DNA of 64,000 bases. Origin: Onthophagus taurus (taxonomy: Eukaryota; Arthropoda; Insecta; Coleoptera; Scarabaeidae). The notes below the pieces were generated by a model that saw nothing but the letters and a program-made list of their open reading frames with translations, had not been told where the DNA came from and made no database searches. The position numbers and the translations under genes were made by a program. Shown here piece after piece: positions 36,595 to 49,569 of this stretch (positions are counted from its first letter, which is position 1; each line of letters starts with the position of its first letter). The stretch spans positions 9,121,501 through 9,185,500 of the forward strand of contig NC_091971.1 of assembly GCF_036711975.1 (NCBI RefSeq), read 5' to 3'.

Positions 36595-39500
36595 ATGAGT
36601 AACGTAGGGGTGGTACGTAAAATTAATTTTTTTTATAAAGAAAGTATTAATTATTGTTTTTGTGTAATACAGGGTGATTTCATATGGATCAACCCGACCA
36701 CCGATGGGGAATTTGATGTCCCATCGGGTGGAAAAGTGGTTGCGATCGAATCCAAAAGGATTCGCATCAAAACCGATTCGGGATCCGAGATTTATATAGG
36801 AAAAGAGCAAGTTTTTAAACCGATACATATCACATCAATCAAAGTCGTTGAGGATATGATCAATTTGGGAGATTTACAAGAATATTCAATTTTAAGAAAT
36901 TTGTATCTTAGATATATGGATAATTTGATTTATGTAATTTTTAATTTTTGAATTACTTATTTAATCTTAATTATTTTTTGTTTATAGACTTATACAGGTT
37001 CTATGTTAGTTGCTATTAATCCATACAAAATTTTACCGATTTATTCAAACGCTATTATTAAGGAATATAGGGATAAAAGAATCGGAGAGTTACCACCACA
37101 TATTTTTGCTATTGGTGATAACACTTACACGGATATGAGAGCTACGAATAAAAACCAATGTGTTGTAATTAGGTGAGTTATTTGAAATTTTATTTTCTTT
37201 TTGAAATCATCGATTCCTGTTGATAAAATATCATAAAAGCTAATTCATTTAATTCCTTTTGATTCACCTACGACGTCAATTTAATAAAAAACCATTTACT
37301 GATAGCAGCATTTATTAAATCCGGATCTTTATCAACTTTTTTTTTTGTGATGGTGCCATATCAATTTTAATCTTATACGTTGAATGCGATTCTTGGAATA
37401 TTAATAAAAAAGATTAATGACGCTTCTAAAAACAAATTAGTACAAAAAAAATTTAATAACTTAAAATTTTAATATTAACATTTCATTTATGGTTATTTTT
37501 ATTTATAAACTAAGTTAATTCTTTTTTCTGATTCATAATCTTTTTATTTATACTATGTATTTAAAATTTAACATTTTACGATTAATCCTAAAAAATTGTT
37601 TTAAACGTCGTAAACTCAATTACAATCCTAATCTAATCATTTTATTCCATTCTAATTGTAAGTGGAATTTATCTATTAAAAAAATACTTAGCGCACTAAA
37701 ACATATTTACACGGTTTTTTAATTTATTTTTTATCATGTTTTTAAAGATTTGGGTTGTTTGTCTTTTATGATGGCTGAACTTGGAACTTCCTAGTTTTAG
37801 ACCTAGTATTGGTTTTAATTTTACCTCAATAGAAATATACACAGAATGAAAAAATATAACAATTTAACACTTAATTACAACTAAAATCAGAACTAGCACT
37901 AGTATTAGAACTAACACTAGACCTAGACTACAGAATCATTCAGCTTTAACTATCTTAAGAGACGTACGGCTATATTCGAATGTTTCTAGTTCTTGGTCTA
38001 GTGTTAGTTCTCCTTTTATTTCAATGAAAAATATAAAACAATCTAACACTGAATTATAACTAAAACCAGAACTAACATTAAAACTAACACTAGACCTAGA
38101 ACTAGAATCATTTGGCTTTAGCCGTCTTAAGAGACGTACGGCTAAACCCAAATGTTTCTAGTTCTAGATCTAGTGTTAGTTCTACTTTTAATTCAATAAC
38201 AATATACAAAAATTTAGCGCTGAATAACAATTATTTTTTTAAAATTTAATTAATTTAACTTAATTTTTGTTTTATTTTAAGTGGTGAAAGTGGCGCTGGA
38301 AAAACAGAAAGTACAAAATTAATTTTACAATATTTAGCGGCGATAAGTGGGAAACATTCGTGGATAGAACAACAAATTTTAGAAACGAATCCGATTTTAG
38401 AAGCATTTGGAAATGCGAAAACAGTCCGTAACGATAACTCTTCGAGATTTGGGAAATACATCGATATCAACTTTAATAAAAACGGTGCGATTGAAGGCGC
38501 AAGAATCGAACAATATCTTCTTGAGAAAAGTCGAATTGTTTCACAAAATCCGGGCGAAAGAAATTATCATATTTTTTATAGCATGTTGGCCGGTTTAAAT
38601 AAGGATGAAAAGAAAACTTTGGAATTAGGAGATCCGAGTCAATACGTTTATTTAAATGCGGGGAAAACTTTAACTGCCGCCGGTAGAAATGAAGTTGAGG
38701 AATTCGGTGATATAAAAGCGGCTTTTAAAGTGTTAAACTTCACCGATAAAGATTCTTGGGATATTTTTCAACTTTTAGCGACCATTTTACATTTAGGAAA
38801 TTTAAAATATAAATCAGTTACCGTAAGCAACATGGATGCTACTGAAATTTCAGATAATTCAGCGTTAAATAGGATTGCTTTATTTTTGGGCACAAACAAA
38901 TTCGATTTATCAGAAGCTTTAACTCATAAATCAATCTTTGCTCATGGTGAAAGAGTCACAAAAACTTTATCTAAAGATCAAGCTCTCGAAGCTCGCGACG
39001 CTTTCGTTAAAGGAATTTACGGCAAAATGTTTATTTATTTAGTCGAAAAAATAAACGTTGCAATTTACCAACCAAAATTAGCCAAAAAAAGTTCGATCGG
39101 TGTTTTAGATATTTTCGGATTTGAAAATTTCGACATGAATAGCTTCGAACAATTGTGTATTAATTACGCCAACGAAAACTTACAACAATTTTTCGTCCAA
39201 CACATTTTCAAATTAGAACAAGAATATTACACCAAAGAAGGGATTAATTGGAAACACATAGTTTTCGTGGATAACCAAGACATTTTAGACATAATCGGTA
39301 TGAAACCGATGAACATGATGGCTTTAATCGATGAGGAATCAAAATTTCCGAAAGGAACCGACTTTACGATGCTCGCTAAATTAAATGCGACGCATTCGAA
39401 CAAACCGAAATTATACATCAAGTCAAAATCGGATTTAGAACCGAATTTTGGGATTCAACATTTCGCCGGGAAAGTGCAATATCACGTCCCGGGTTTCTTA

Positions 39501-42500
39501 GAAAAAAATCGCGACTCTTTTAATCAAGATTTAAAAGAAATCGTTCAGCAAAGTTCGAATGAATTTTTAAAAAAAGTTTTCGATTCCGATTTTAAAGAGG
39601 ATTTAAAAACAAAGAAAACCTTATCGTCGCAATTTCGATTTTCTTTGGATGCTTTAATGAAAACGTTGAATTCTTGCAGCCCATTTTTTGTACGATGCAT
39701 TAAACCCAACGAAAATAAACAATCACATGTAAGTTATTCATACTTTATAAATAGAAGTTAAGTGTTTTATTTATTTTGTTTTAGGAATTTGATCGTACGT
39801 TATGTTGTCGGCAATTAAGATATTCTGGTATGATGGAAACCGCAAAAATTCGACAAGCCGGTTATCCAATTCGTCATGATTACTTCGATTTCGTAAATAG
39901 ATTCCGTTATCTCGCCGTAAACGTTTCCCCGGCTCATATTGGCGATCCTCGCGAATCAGCAAAAAAAATTTGCACAACAATATTCAAAGATAACCAAGAT
40001 TACCAATTAGGAAAAACTAAAGTTTTTCTAAAACACCCCGATAACGAATACTTAGAACAAGAACGCACAAAAATCCTCAGCAAATACATAATAACTTTAC
40101 AAAGACACATTCGAGGATTCATTTGTCGAAGACGATACCAAAACTTAAAAAAAGCAGCGTTGATCGTGCAAAAACATTGGCGTGCTCGAGGATATCGTTC
40201 GCGTTATTTGAAGATGAAGAATGGTTATCAACGTTTGCAAGCGGTTATCGTACAAAGACAATTAAGGCATCAATTTCAATTTAAAAGGCAAATTATTACG
40301 CGGATTCAAACACATTGTAGGGGATATTTGGCACGGCAGAAAAAACCAATGGGTAAAATTTATGGAATCATCGTTCATAGACGAGTTGAAGAGGCGCAAT
40401 TACGGAAAGCTGGGGAGAAAAATTATAAACACATCGCTGAAGTTAACATGCAAAAACGACTGGCGGAAGTCGATAGAAGTTATTTGGTGAAAGAAGAAGA
40501 TTTACAAGAAAATTATGCTAAGGACAGTGAATTTGTTGCAAACGTATTTAAATTTTTGGATGGCTCACCTACGGGAGATAAAAATTTGGTAAGAATTGAA
40601 GATAAATGGTTTACAGTTCATCTATAACATTAAAACATATGACGCATATAATAATTTATTTAATATTTTCAAAATTGAATTGCTGAATAATAAATTAAAA
40701 GATTTATATTAGAAAATATTTTTAAGTTAGAAATGGTTATTTTTATTGAATAGTAGATAGGTACTTAATTTAATTATCCAGCTTACAATTAGTTACCACT
40801 TGAAATTTTTTATTATCCTCCTTTAGAAATTACTTTGATTAGTTGTTTGTTGAAAAATGTTGCAGCTAGAAATTACACTTCATCCCTTCCTCTTTAAATC
40901 TGTCCATCTTATTACATCACGTTCTAACAGTATTCTTGACCAAGAATGCTTTGAGAATGCGTCATTCTACCATGATCTTGGGCACATTGATAATAACTTG
41001 TTTATAAGCCTGATTTGACATTAATTTTAATATCATCGTGCATATCTCTCGTGTTTGAAGTTGGAAGCAATTGTTTGATCAATTTTGTAGAACATTTCCA
41101 GTATTTTCTCATTTACTAATCATTGCCAACACTTCATAAATGTTTTGACGTTTGTCTTGAAGCTAACTAATACTTTTTATAACGAATAAGAGTATTTCAG
41201 CTACTGAATTTGGAATTTGCAGAGTTAATAGTTAATTAGAGGTGTCTGCTTTTGTTGAGTTTATGAAAACCTGCCAATATGAGATGTTCCTTTGTCATTA
41301 TGTACAAAGATATCTTTTTGAAAGGACCTGCTTTGGCAGATACAAGCTTTGCAAAATTGAGACCTTCCATATAATTGATTGATTATATCATTCCTTGTGC
41401 CCAGTTTATTATAACTGTCATCAATACCTTCTAATACAATATCAAGTACACACCTCGAATCTCCGAATCTTATTGTGTCTACTTCCAGAACTTCTACACA
41501 AAATGTTGAACTAATAGCTGCTGAGGTTTCTGCAGTAATCTTCCATTTGATTCTAGTGTTTTGACTTAGCCTATGTTGCGGCTTAACATTGCATAATTAA
41601 AAAAAGAATTGTTGAAGCCTCAGAGTTGTCTCAGTTATGTTGAGGTCCATAGTCTAGCAAATTCTGAGAATCGTCTTGGATGATTACTTAAGACATGATT
41701 ATCTATTCTTGCTATTTTCTTTCTTCAATTTCATCATGTTCTGTCTGTTATAATCTTCTTGAAAATAGTCTTGGATCATTAGTTAAGACTTTACTTTCTA
41801 TTCCTTTCTGATGTTCCTCTTCTATTACATACTTGTATCTCAACAACCGTAAATGATTTTTTAGAACAGGTACTTTTAATGAAGAGTAAATACTTCACCA
41901 CATAATTCCTAAAAGTTCTATATTAATGAATAAAGAGACTGATATTCCACATTGTTTATTATTTATCAAGACACTGAACATCTTATAAATTTTAACATTA
42001 AATACTTATATCTCAAGAACTAAAAGAGATTTTTCAAAACAGATACTTTTATCGAAAAGTAGATACTTTGTTCAATATCTTCTGCAAATTTCATATTAAT
42101 TCTCCTTGAAATCGATTTTCCACAATTTTTTATTGATTGATATTAACTCCAAAACCATAAATTTGAAGTCAATATAACAACTGTATGTATATCTCAAACA
42201 CTAAATGTTATTCCTTTTAGCCTTCAGAATACCTTTTAGTTTTGTTCCACCTCACATCACTAAAATACGTGATTAATAAAAACATTAAAAATAATTTTAT
42301 TGAAACTTACTAATCATTAAATAATAACTTGAGTCACTTTTTATTATGTTCCGATTCATTGATAAATAAAATCATGGGAATCCACTATTAATCTTTTATT
42401 TAAAAAAGAAGTTGTTGAAAACTATTCCAATTAATTTTACGATATAAAACAACATAAATCTATTTCGACAGAATCATTTCACCGTGAACTCTAGGACGGT

Positions 42501-45500
42501 AATAACACAAAAACGCTTAAATCTATGTTAACTTTATCAGATAATACGTAAAGTCTAAGGATTCTTTTGTTGAATTTCGATAAAAAATAGCCGTGTTATC
42601 TTATGCGTTAATCTACAGATTACATTTTTGCTTATTTAGTCATTTTCCGTTTAATTGGTGTACTAAAATTTTTTTTTTTTAATTTAGAAAGAGAAAAAAG
42701 AAATTTTCCCTCCAAAAGATGATGATGAACCAGAAGAAAAAGAAGATCTCTCCGCTTATAGTTTCAATAAATTTGCGGCTACCTATTTCAGAAAGAACGT
42801 TAATCACTTCTATTCTAAAAAACCGTTAAAAGAATCAATTTTGGAATTGCCTACACCCGATGATGTCTTAGCCGCTCAAGCACTTTGGATAACTATTTTA
42901 CGTTTTACCGGTGATTTAACCGAACCCCGTGAGGCTATAGAAAAAGATTACGATTCGATAATGAATAAAGTTACGGAAACTTTAAGTAGAGGATTTACAA
43001 ATCGCAAAGAATTCCAAGAAATTATGCGTCAAGAACAAGCTTACGCGCAAAAAAGTAAAGCGGAACGACAGAGATACATTAATTTAACATTAAAAAGAAA
43101 AAATCAATTATTAGAGGATGTCAAAAAAGGGTTGGTTGAAGATACATTTGCTAGTAATTATTATAACGATTGGGTTAATAATCGAAGGACAACGAATATG
43201 GAAAAAGTACATTTTATAATTGGACATGGTATTTTAAGACCTGATTTGAGAGATGAAATTTTCTGCCAAATTTGTAAATTATTAACGAATAACCCATCGA
43301 AACCATCATATGCTAGAGGATGGATTTTATTAGCGCTTTGTGTTGGTTGTTTCACACCAACAGAAAAATTAACAAATTATTTAAGAAGTTTCATTAACGA
43401 TGGTCCACCTGGTTATGCACCATATTGCGAAGGAAGATTAAATAGATCTTTTAAGAATGGAGCAAGAACTCAACCACCAAGCTGGTTGGAATTACATTCA
43501 ACTAAAAATAAAGATCCAATTATTTTAGAAATTACATTCATGGACAGAAAATCAATGACGGTTGAAGTTGATTCAGCAACAACGTCAGAAGAAATTTGTA
43601 AACAGATCGCGTCTAATTTAGGAATAAAAGATACGTTCGGATTTTCACTTTTCATAACGTTATACGATAAAGTAATGTCTTTGGGAAGTGAAAACGATCA
43701 TATTATGGATGCAATTTCACAATGTGAACAATATGCTAGGGAACAAGGTAAACAAGAAAGAATTGCGCCATGGAAATTATTTTATCGCAAAGAAATATTT
43801 ACACCATGGCACGATCCGCGTGTAGATCCAATCGCAACTGATTTAATTTACGAACAAGTTATTCGCGGCATGAAATTTGGCGAATACAGATGTCCGAATG
43901 AAGCTGACGTTGCAACATTGATAGCCCAACAATATTACATTGAAAATGGGGCGCAAATGAACCCGACAGTTTTACACACAAGAATTGGCGAATACACACC
44001 GACTTATATTGTACAAAAAGGTGATTTTAGCGAATGGGAAAAGAAAATTATTGATGCTTTTAATCGAAGTATTTGTGTAAAAGAAAAGAAACCACCAATT
44101 AAAGCTAAAGAAGATATCGTTAAATATTCAAAACATGTTTGGCCAATACTTTTCAGCAAATTTTACGAAGCTATTAAAATTTCAGGTCCAGATTTACCTA
44201 AAGATAATATGATAATTGCTGTAAATTGGACTGGGGTTTATTTAATCGATGATCAAGAACAAATTCTTTTAGAATTAACATTCGCTGATATAGCCTACGT
44301 TAATTACCAACAAAACACTAAATTCCAATTACATAACATAACTTTTAGCACAATTAGAAACGAAGAATACGTTTTTCAAAGTCCAGATGCTGAAAGTTTA
44401 TATAACTTATTAATCTATTTACTCGATGGGTTGAAAAAACGATCAATTTATGTAGTCGCAACTCAAGATTACAAACACCCAGGTGATGCCGAATCATTCT
44501 TATCATACAAAAAGGGTGATTTAATTATTCTTAAAAATAATTTAACCGGAGAAAAATTATTATCGTCAACGTGGGGTTTCGGCGAATGCAATGGCAAAAC
44601 TGGCGATTTCGTCACTGAACATATTTACATTTTACCAACTCTTCATAAACCACCATCTGACATATTACAAGCGTTCAAAAAAGACGGCGCATTTATCAAA
44701 CGCCCAACACAACAAGAAAGTTCAACAATTCGAGGAATGAAACTTTACACATTATCAAATTACGCAAACGAGCACTTTAGAAGCAGCAGAAGACTGACGG
44801 TAAATAAAAATTCGATTATCAATCCGGTTAGAAGAACATCTAAAGAAGAACTTTGGAGATACACAAACCAACCGATTCATTTACCTCATTTACAAAAAGT
44901 TTTAGATAACGAAACCTTATCAAAACAAGCTGTAGAAGCTTTTAATGCAATCTTAAAATACATGGGTGATGCCCCTGCTCCGAAAACAAAAGTTTGTAAT
45001 GAATTTACTGATATTATTTTCCAAGGGGCCTTCACACACGAATTATTACGCGATGAAATTTATTGTCAAATATTAAGACAATTAACGTTCAACAGATTAA
45101 CTTCGAGCGAAGAAAAAGGTTGGGAATTGCTTTATTTAGCAACTGGTTTATTCGGTTGTAGTTCATCTTTAATGCCAGAAATGGTTAAATTCATTCAATC
45201 GAGACAACATCCATTTGCTGAAGCTTGTTTACAACGCTTACAAAGAACTGGCAAAATTGGCCAAAGAAAATATCCACCTTACACAGTTGAAGTTGATGCT
45301 ATCCAACATAGAAGCTTACAAATTTACCATAAAGTGTATTTCCCTGACGATTCAGACGAAGCGTTTGAAGTTGATTCATTAACGAGAGCTTCCGATTTAT
45401 GTAAAGCGATAGCTGATAGATTAGGACTAATTTCACACGATGGTTTTAGTTTATTCGTTATGATTTCTGATAAAGTATTTTCAATTCCCGAAGAATATTT

Positions 45501-47519
45501 CTTCTACGATTTCTTGCACGAATTGGTTAGCTGGGTTAAAGAAACGAAACCAACTTGGAATAGTGCAGCACCCATCCAAGCCCAATACCAAGTATTTTTC
45601 ATGAAAAAATTATGGATGAATACAGTTCCAGGAAAAGATCCATCAGGCGATGAAATTTTCCATTACTACCAAGAACTTCCCAAGTACATTCGTGGTTATC
45701 ATAAATGCACCAAACAAGATGCGGTTAAATTAGCCGCTTTAATAATAAGAGTGCGTTACATGGCAAATTTGACCGACGCGATGAACGCTATTTCAACCGA
45801 TTTAAAAGAAATCGTTCCTATCGATTTGATAAAAGCACAAAGTTCGTCGGAATGGAAAAAACAAATTGGTAATGCTTATAGCACCGATGGTAAAATGACT
45901 GTCGAACAAGCTAAACTTAAATTTTTACAAACGATTTATCAATGGCCTACATTTGGATCAACGTTCTTTGAAGTTAAGCAATCTTCAGAACCAACTTATC
46001 CTGAAATTGTTAATATTGCTATTAACAAGAATGGATTAAATATTATTCATCCACAAACTAAGGTAATAAAATTTTTTATTAAATATAGCATAATAAGTAA
46101 CTTTGATGTAATGGGTGTCCAGATAAGGGTACGATAAGTATTTGGTTTGGGGAAAAAAATCAATAAATAAAGTAACATGAAATTCTTGATATCTCGGAAA
46201 ATGAGGTGATGAGCTATATCTTTGACAAGATCATTTGATAGCTTGGATAATACTGCATCGTTTTATATGAATTAGTATATCATACGCTTCTGCATTAGTA
46301 TACATGTACATAACCTAGCCCTCCTCGTCTCAATCACCTCCCTCATCCATCTTTTGCCCTTACCCCCTTCTCCCAAAATTTACTTCCTGTCCATCGCCTT
46401 CTCCCTCAGCTCACTACACCTTTTCAGCATGTGTTTCAGCGTCTCTCAATCTTTTCCACAAAGTCTACACTACCTCTCCACATCGTCCACCCAGTACCTG
46501 TTCCTTCTCTCCTCATTGCCACAGCGGAATCTGACCACCAATCTCTTCCCTTCATTATCTCCCTCCATCAATAGATACTTTGGGAGTTACTCTGTCACTA
46601 CCTTAGCATACCTTACATTATATGTCCCGTCCCATATCACTCAACTTCTTTCTTGCTTCTGTATGTCCCTGTCTCTATCCCTCAGTTCTCTACACTCTTC
46701 TGTTGTCGATCCCAGTCTCCTATAACATCCCTATCTTCCTGCCCAGATATCAGCCCCTTCTCCTTAATTTCCCTCCAACACTCTCCCAGGATCCCGCAAT
46801 GCGGTCTTCCTTCTATCCTTTCCTCGTACTACACTGGTCTTCTCCCAGCCTCTATCCTTACTGCATCCACCTTAACCACCTCCCTTACTACATCCCCTGG
46901 AGTCGTCCTCACCAACTCTAGTACCCATCTCCAATACCTTGTTTGTACATCCTCCAGCAATCTTTGGTCTTTCCATCCCCATACTTCTGCGCTATACATC
47001 ATTGTGCTCCTCATCAAGTCTTCAAACATAATCTTTTTTTTCCCACATCCCTCCCAAAAGTCCCCCCATCCCCAAACCTATCCCATCGCTCTGTACGCTC
47101 TTTTTGCAATCGCCCTCACATGCGACCCGCATTAGTAAATGATATGTTAAATGACATTAGCAGTCGAATTGAATCGTTGGCTATTTCTCTTGCCCTCTTT
47201 GCTGATAAAGATTTTTTTTCAAACCATTGTTGAGATATAGCCGCTTCGTACCCTTATCGATACACCCTGTATATAAAAGCCATAACTAACTTTATTTCAT
47301 CAATTTTTTTAGGACATTTTGGTAACTCACGATTTTAGCGAACTAAATAATTGGTCATCAGGAAACACTTATTTCCATCTCACCGTTGGAAACGTAATGA
47401 GACAGAGAAAATTCCTTTGCGAAACTTCGCAAGGATATAAAATGGATGATTTGATAACTTCGTACGCTGATTTTATAAGTAACAGCTCTAAGAAGCCAGA
47501 GAAATCATTTATATTTTAA
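36595..47519 (+). CDS. Myo7b: Unconventional myosin class VII, Myo7B/Myo28B1-like
   Basis: Seven exons: 36595-36612, 36673-36933, 36988-37172, 38282-39728, 39785-40588, 42688-46062 and 47313-47519, joined to 2098 residues. Family knowledge: actin motors of cell protrusions, with a MyTH4-FERM-SH3-MyTH4-FERM tail. Seen: motor with P-loop [11 protein letters not shown] (from residue 156), switch [11 protein letters not shown], switch [10 protein letters not shown] and [18 protein letters not shown]; four clear IQ motifs ([27 protein letters not shown] and two more); a short acidic-basic linker; MyTH4 ([20 protein letters not shown]); FERM; SH3-like [20 protein letters not shown]; a second MyTH4 ([11 protein letters not shown]); and a second FERM ending [15 protein letters not shown] and [11 protein letters not shown]. 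Words such as [29 protein letters not shown] and [20 protein letters not shown] look closer to fly Myo28B1 than to crinkled (from memory). The lack of a long helix after the IQs also differs from VIIA. The 18-nt first exon is inferred from phase. Confidence 0.9.
37785..38245. repeat. Cluster of palindromic CTAG-rich repeats in myosin intron 3
   Basis: Two full palindromes lie in tandem, centred near 37960 and 38130, with a degenerate arm before them. The second is the best preserved in the window: ACTAACACTAGACCTAGAAC, TTTAGCCGTCTTAAGAGACG and TACGGCTAAACCCAAATG, then GTTTCTAGTTCTAGATCTAG. The cluster ends in TTTAGCGCTGAATAACAATT only about 50 bp before the exon 4 acceptor. Confidence 0.85.
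40589..42687. other. Myosin intron 5 with a degenerate repeat and possible transposase debris
   Basis: Two observations. First, a related sentence (TATCTCAAnnAC...AAATG/AGAGATTTTT...GATACTTTTA) recurs at about 41831, 42004 and 42185, a degenerate ~175-bp periodicity. Second, the minus strand near 41340-41230 reads [20 protein letters not shown] then KLNKSRH, which is loosely reminiscent of P-element/THAP9-type transposases. The latter is too short and broken to be sure. Confidence 0.35.
46113..47275. mobile_element. MITE-like element split by a LINE insertion, in myosin intron 6
   Basis: The left end GGGTGTCCAGATAAGGGTAC at 46113 is matched by the complement GTACCCTTATCGATACACCC at the right, ending near 47269. 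Without the inserted LINE (46301-47128) the element would be only about 330 bp. Its ends resemble those of the 18965 element. Confidence 0.75.
46301..47128 (-). mobile_element. 5'-truncated LINE with 9-bp target duplication
   Basis: GCATTAGTA flanks it on both sides (46292-46300 and 47129-47137), a clear target site duplication. The minus strand from about 47030 reads [20 protein letters not shown], then [20 protein letters not shown] and [20 protein letters not shown], the C-terminal part of a non-LTR polymerase typical of insect LINEs. It is C-rich on the plus strand, unlike the surroundings. It lacks endonuclease and palm, as expected of a 5'-truncated insertion. Confidence 0.82.
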
Positions 47520-47761
47520 TTTTATCATTTATTTTTTTGATTTTAAAGTATTTTATTAAAATCTTTATTGTTTGGGTGTTATTTAATTTTAGTAGGAAAA
47601 GAAAAATCATTACAAACAGACGTAAAGGTAAAAATAAAGTTTGTTTGGGGTTATTTTAATTTTAAATAACATTCTATTTTTGTAATCATAATATTTATCG
47701 GTAATTCATAAGAAAATAAAATATTCAAAAATAAAAATCTTTTATTAAAACAATAATATAC

Positions 47762-49086
47762 TCATATTTTTGATGCAATATGATTATAAACAATTCCATC
47801 ACGTTGAAATTGCAGAACCTCATCACTACTAAAATTCAATGATTTCAAAATTTCTTGAGTATGCTCTCCTAACTTTGCAGGCGGATTTACGCAAGTAGAA
47901 ACACCTGGGGTCCTACTTAATTTAGGCGCAGGATTTGGAACCATCCTATTCATTTCTTTACACATAACAAAAGATTTTTGTTCTTTATTATGTTGATGAA
48001 GTGGGGCTTCATCAATTGTTAAGATAGGAAAAACACACGCATCCATACTATCAAAAATTTCACACCATTCCTTTTGGGTTTTCCTTTTAAATTTTTCGGT
48101 AAATAACTTTCTTAATTCTGGGATATTCCCAAATTGAGGAGCCTCGTCGTCGGATAATCCCAATCCTTTAATTAATTCAGCATAAAATTGTGGCTCCAAA
48201 GCACCAACAGACATGTATTTTCCGTCTTTGGTTAAATAATTTTCATAGAAATGAACACCGCCGTCCAAAACATTTTCACCTCGGGGATTCCCCCAAATTG
48301 GGAGATTTTGAGACCTGTACAAAAAGCTTCCTAAATAAGCCGTTCCTTCAACCATATTCGCATCAACAACTTGTCCAAGTCCCGATTTTGATCGCTCAAC
48401 TAACGCCAAAAGAATTCCAACTGCGCACATTAATCCACCACCGCCAAAATCAGCGGCTAAATTTACCGGAAACATCGGATTTTCACCTTTTCGTCCAAAC
48501 ATTGATAAAAGCCCGGATATTGCAACGTAATTTATATCGTGACCAGCTCTTTTATGGTAATAACCTTTTTGCCCAAATCCGGTTAATCTTGCATAAACTA
48601 ATTTGGGATTTCCTTTTAAAAGAACTTCAGGGCCTAAACCAAGAGATTCCATGACACCAGCTCTAAATGGTTCCAAAACTACATCAGCTTTTAAACAAAG
48701 CTTTTTGGCTATTTCCCGTCCTGTGTCATTTTTTAAATTTAAAGCTATCGATTTTTTTCCGTGGCCAAGAGATGTATCTAACGTTCCACCAATCTAAATA
48801 AAATAATTAAATGATAGAAAATTATTTTTAGGTTATATATCATTTTTGGTTTGTTTATAGTTTCGTCACCATGGTAACTAATTTGACGTTTATGTGATCT
48901 TATTTTCTAGCAGATTTAAGGTAATGTGATTCTAACCTCAATTTTTTATAGTAAATCACTTACTTTATCAATTCTGATGACTGTTGCTCCAAAATCAGAG
49001 AGTAACATCCCACAAAATGGGGCTGGAGCTAAACCAGCAAATTCGATTACTTTTAAACCGTTCAAAGCCATCCTAGAAAATGCCAT
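47762..49086 (-). CDS. AMACR: Alpha-methylacyl-CoA racemase
   Basis: Two minus-strand exons: 49086-48964 and 48793-47762, joined to 384 residues (human 382). Family knowledge: this CoA-transferase family III enzyme interconverts (2R)- and (2S)-methylacyl-CoAs, needed for branched-chain fatty acid and bile-acid type oxidation in peroxisomes and mitochondria. Seen: [20 protein letters not shown] and [11 protein letters not shown], then [51 protein letters not shown] with His126, [10 protein letters not shown] with Asp156 (these align with the His126/Asp156 catalytic pair of the bacterial homologue), [17 protein letters not shown] and LGEHTQEIL. The last residues are ASKI; a peroxisomal PTS1 signal (human ends ASL) is not evident. 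The gene is tail to tail with the myosin, with 242 bp between stops, and divergent from the Rab-like gene. Confidence 0.96.
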
Positions 49087-49569
49087 GATAATAATTTAGA
49101 AATGAAGTGTTTGATAATGTTTCAGTTAATAACAGAATAAATGGACTCTTGAACTGTATAAATGTTTATCAACATGATGCAGCAACTTTTTTGAGATAAA
49201 AAATCAAAATATCAATTTATTTTGAAATAAAACCATGAAAAAAAATGATAATTTAAGGTTTAATATTGAGAATTTAATGATATAAAATAAATGATATATG
49301 TATAAAGTAGAGATTTAGATATAGAGTAATAAGAATTTTATTAATCTAGATATGCAACTCATATCACACATTATACTTCTCACTTTATTTCATTCATGAA
49401 TCATAATTATATCATTGCAACTGGAAGTTTTAATCTAAATCAACTCAAACAGTTAAAAAGATATGTTTATATCTATAAATACATTTAACAAGGCTATATG
49501 TGACTATATTCAGATTAGATTTGACATCTCAATAAATATTTTGTTTTCTAGACCTTTAAAAAAAATTTC
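49087..49569. promoter_or_regulatory. Shared divergent promoter region of AMACR and the Rab-like gene
   Basis: 483 bp between divergent starts, AT-rich. A TTTTGTTTTCTAG splice-acceptor-like word ends about 20 bp before the Rab-like ATG, so that gene may have a 5' UTR exon upstream. No specific factor site is claimed. Confidence 0.45.
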
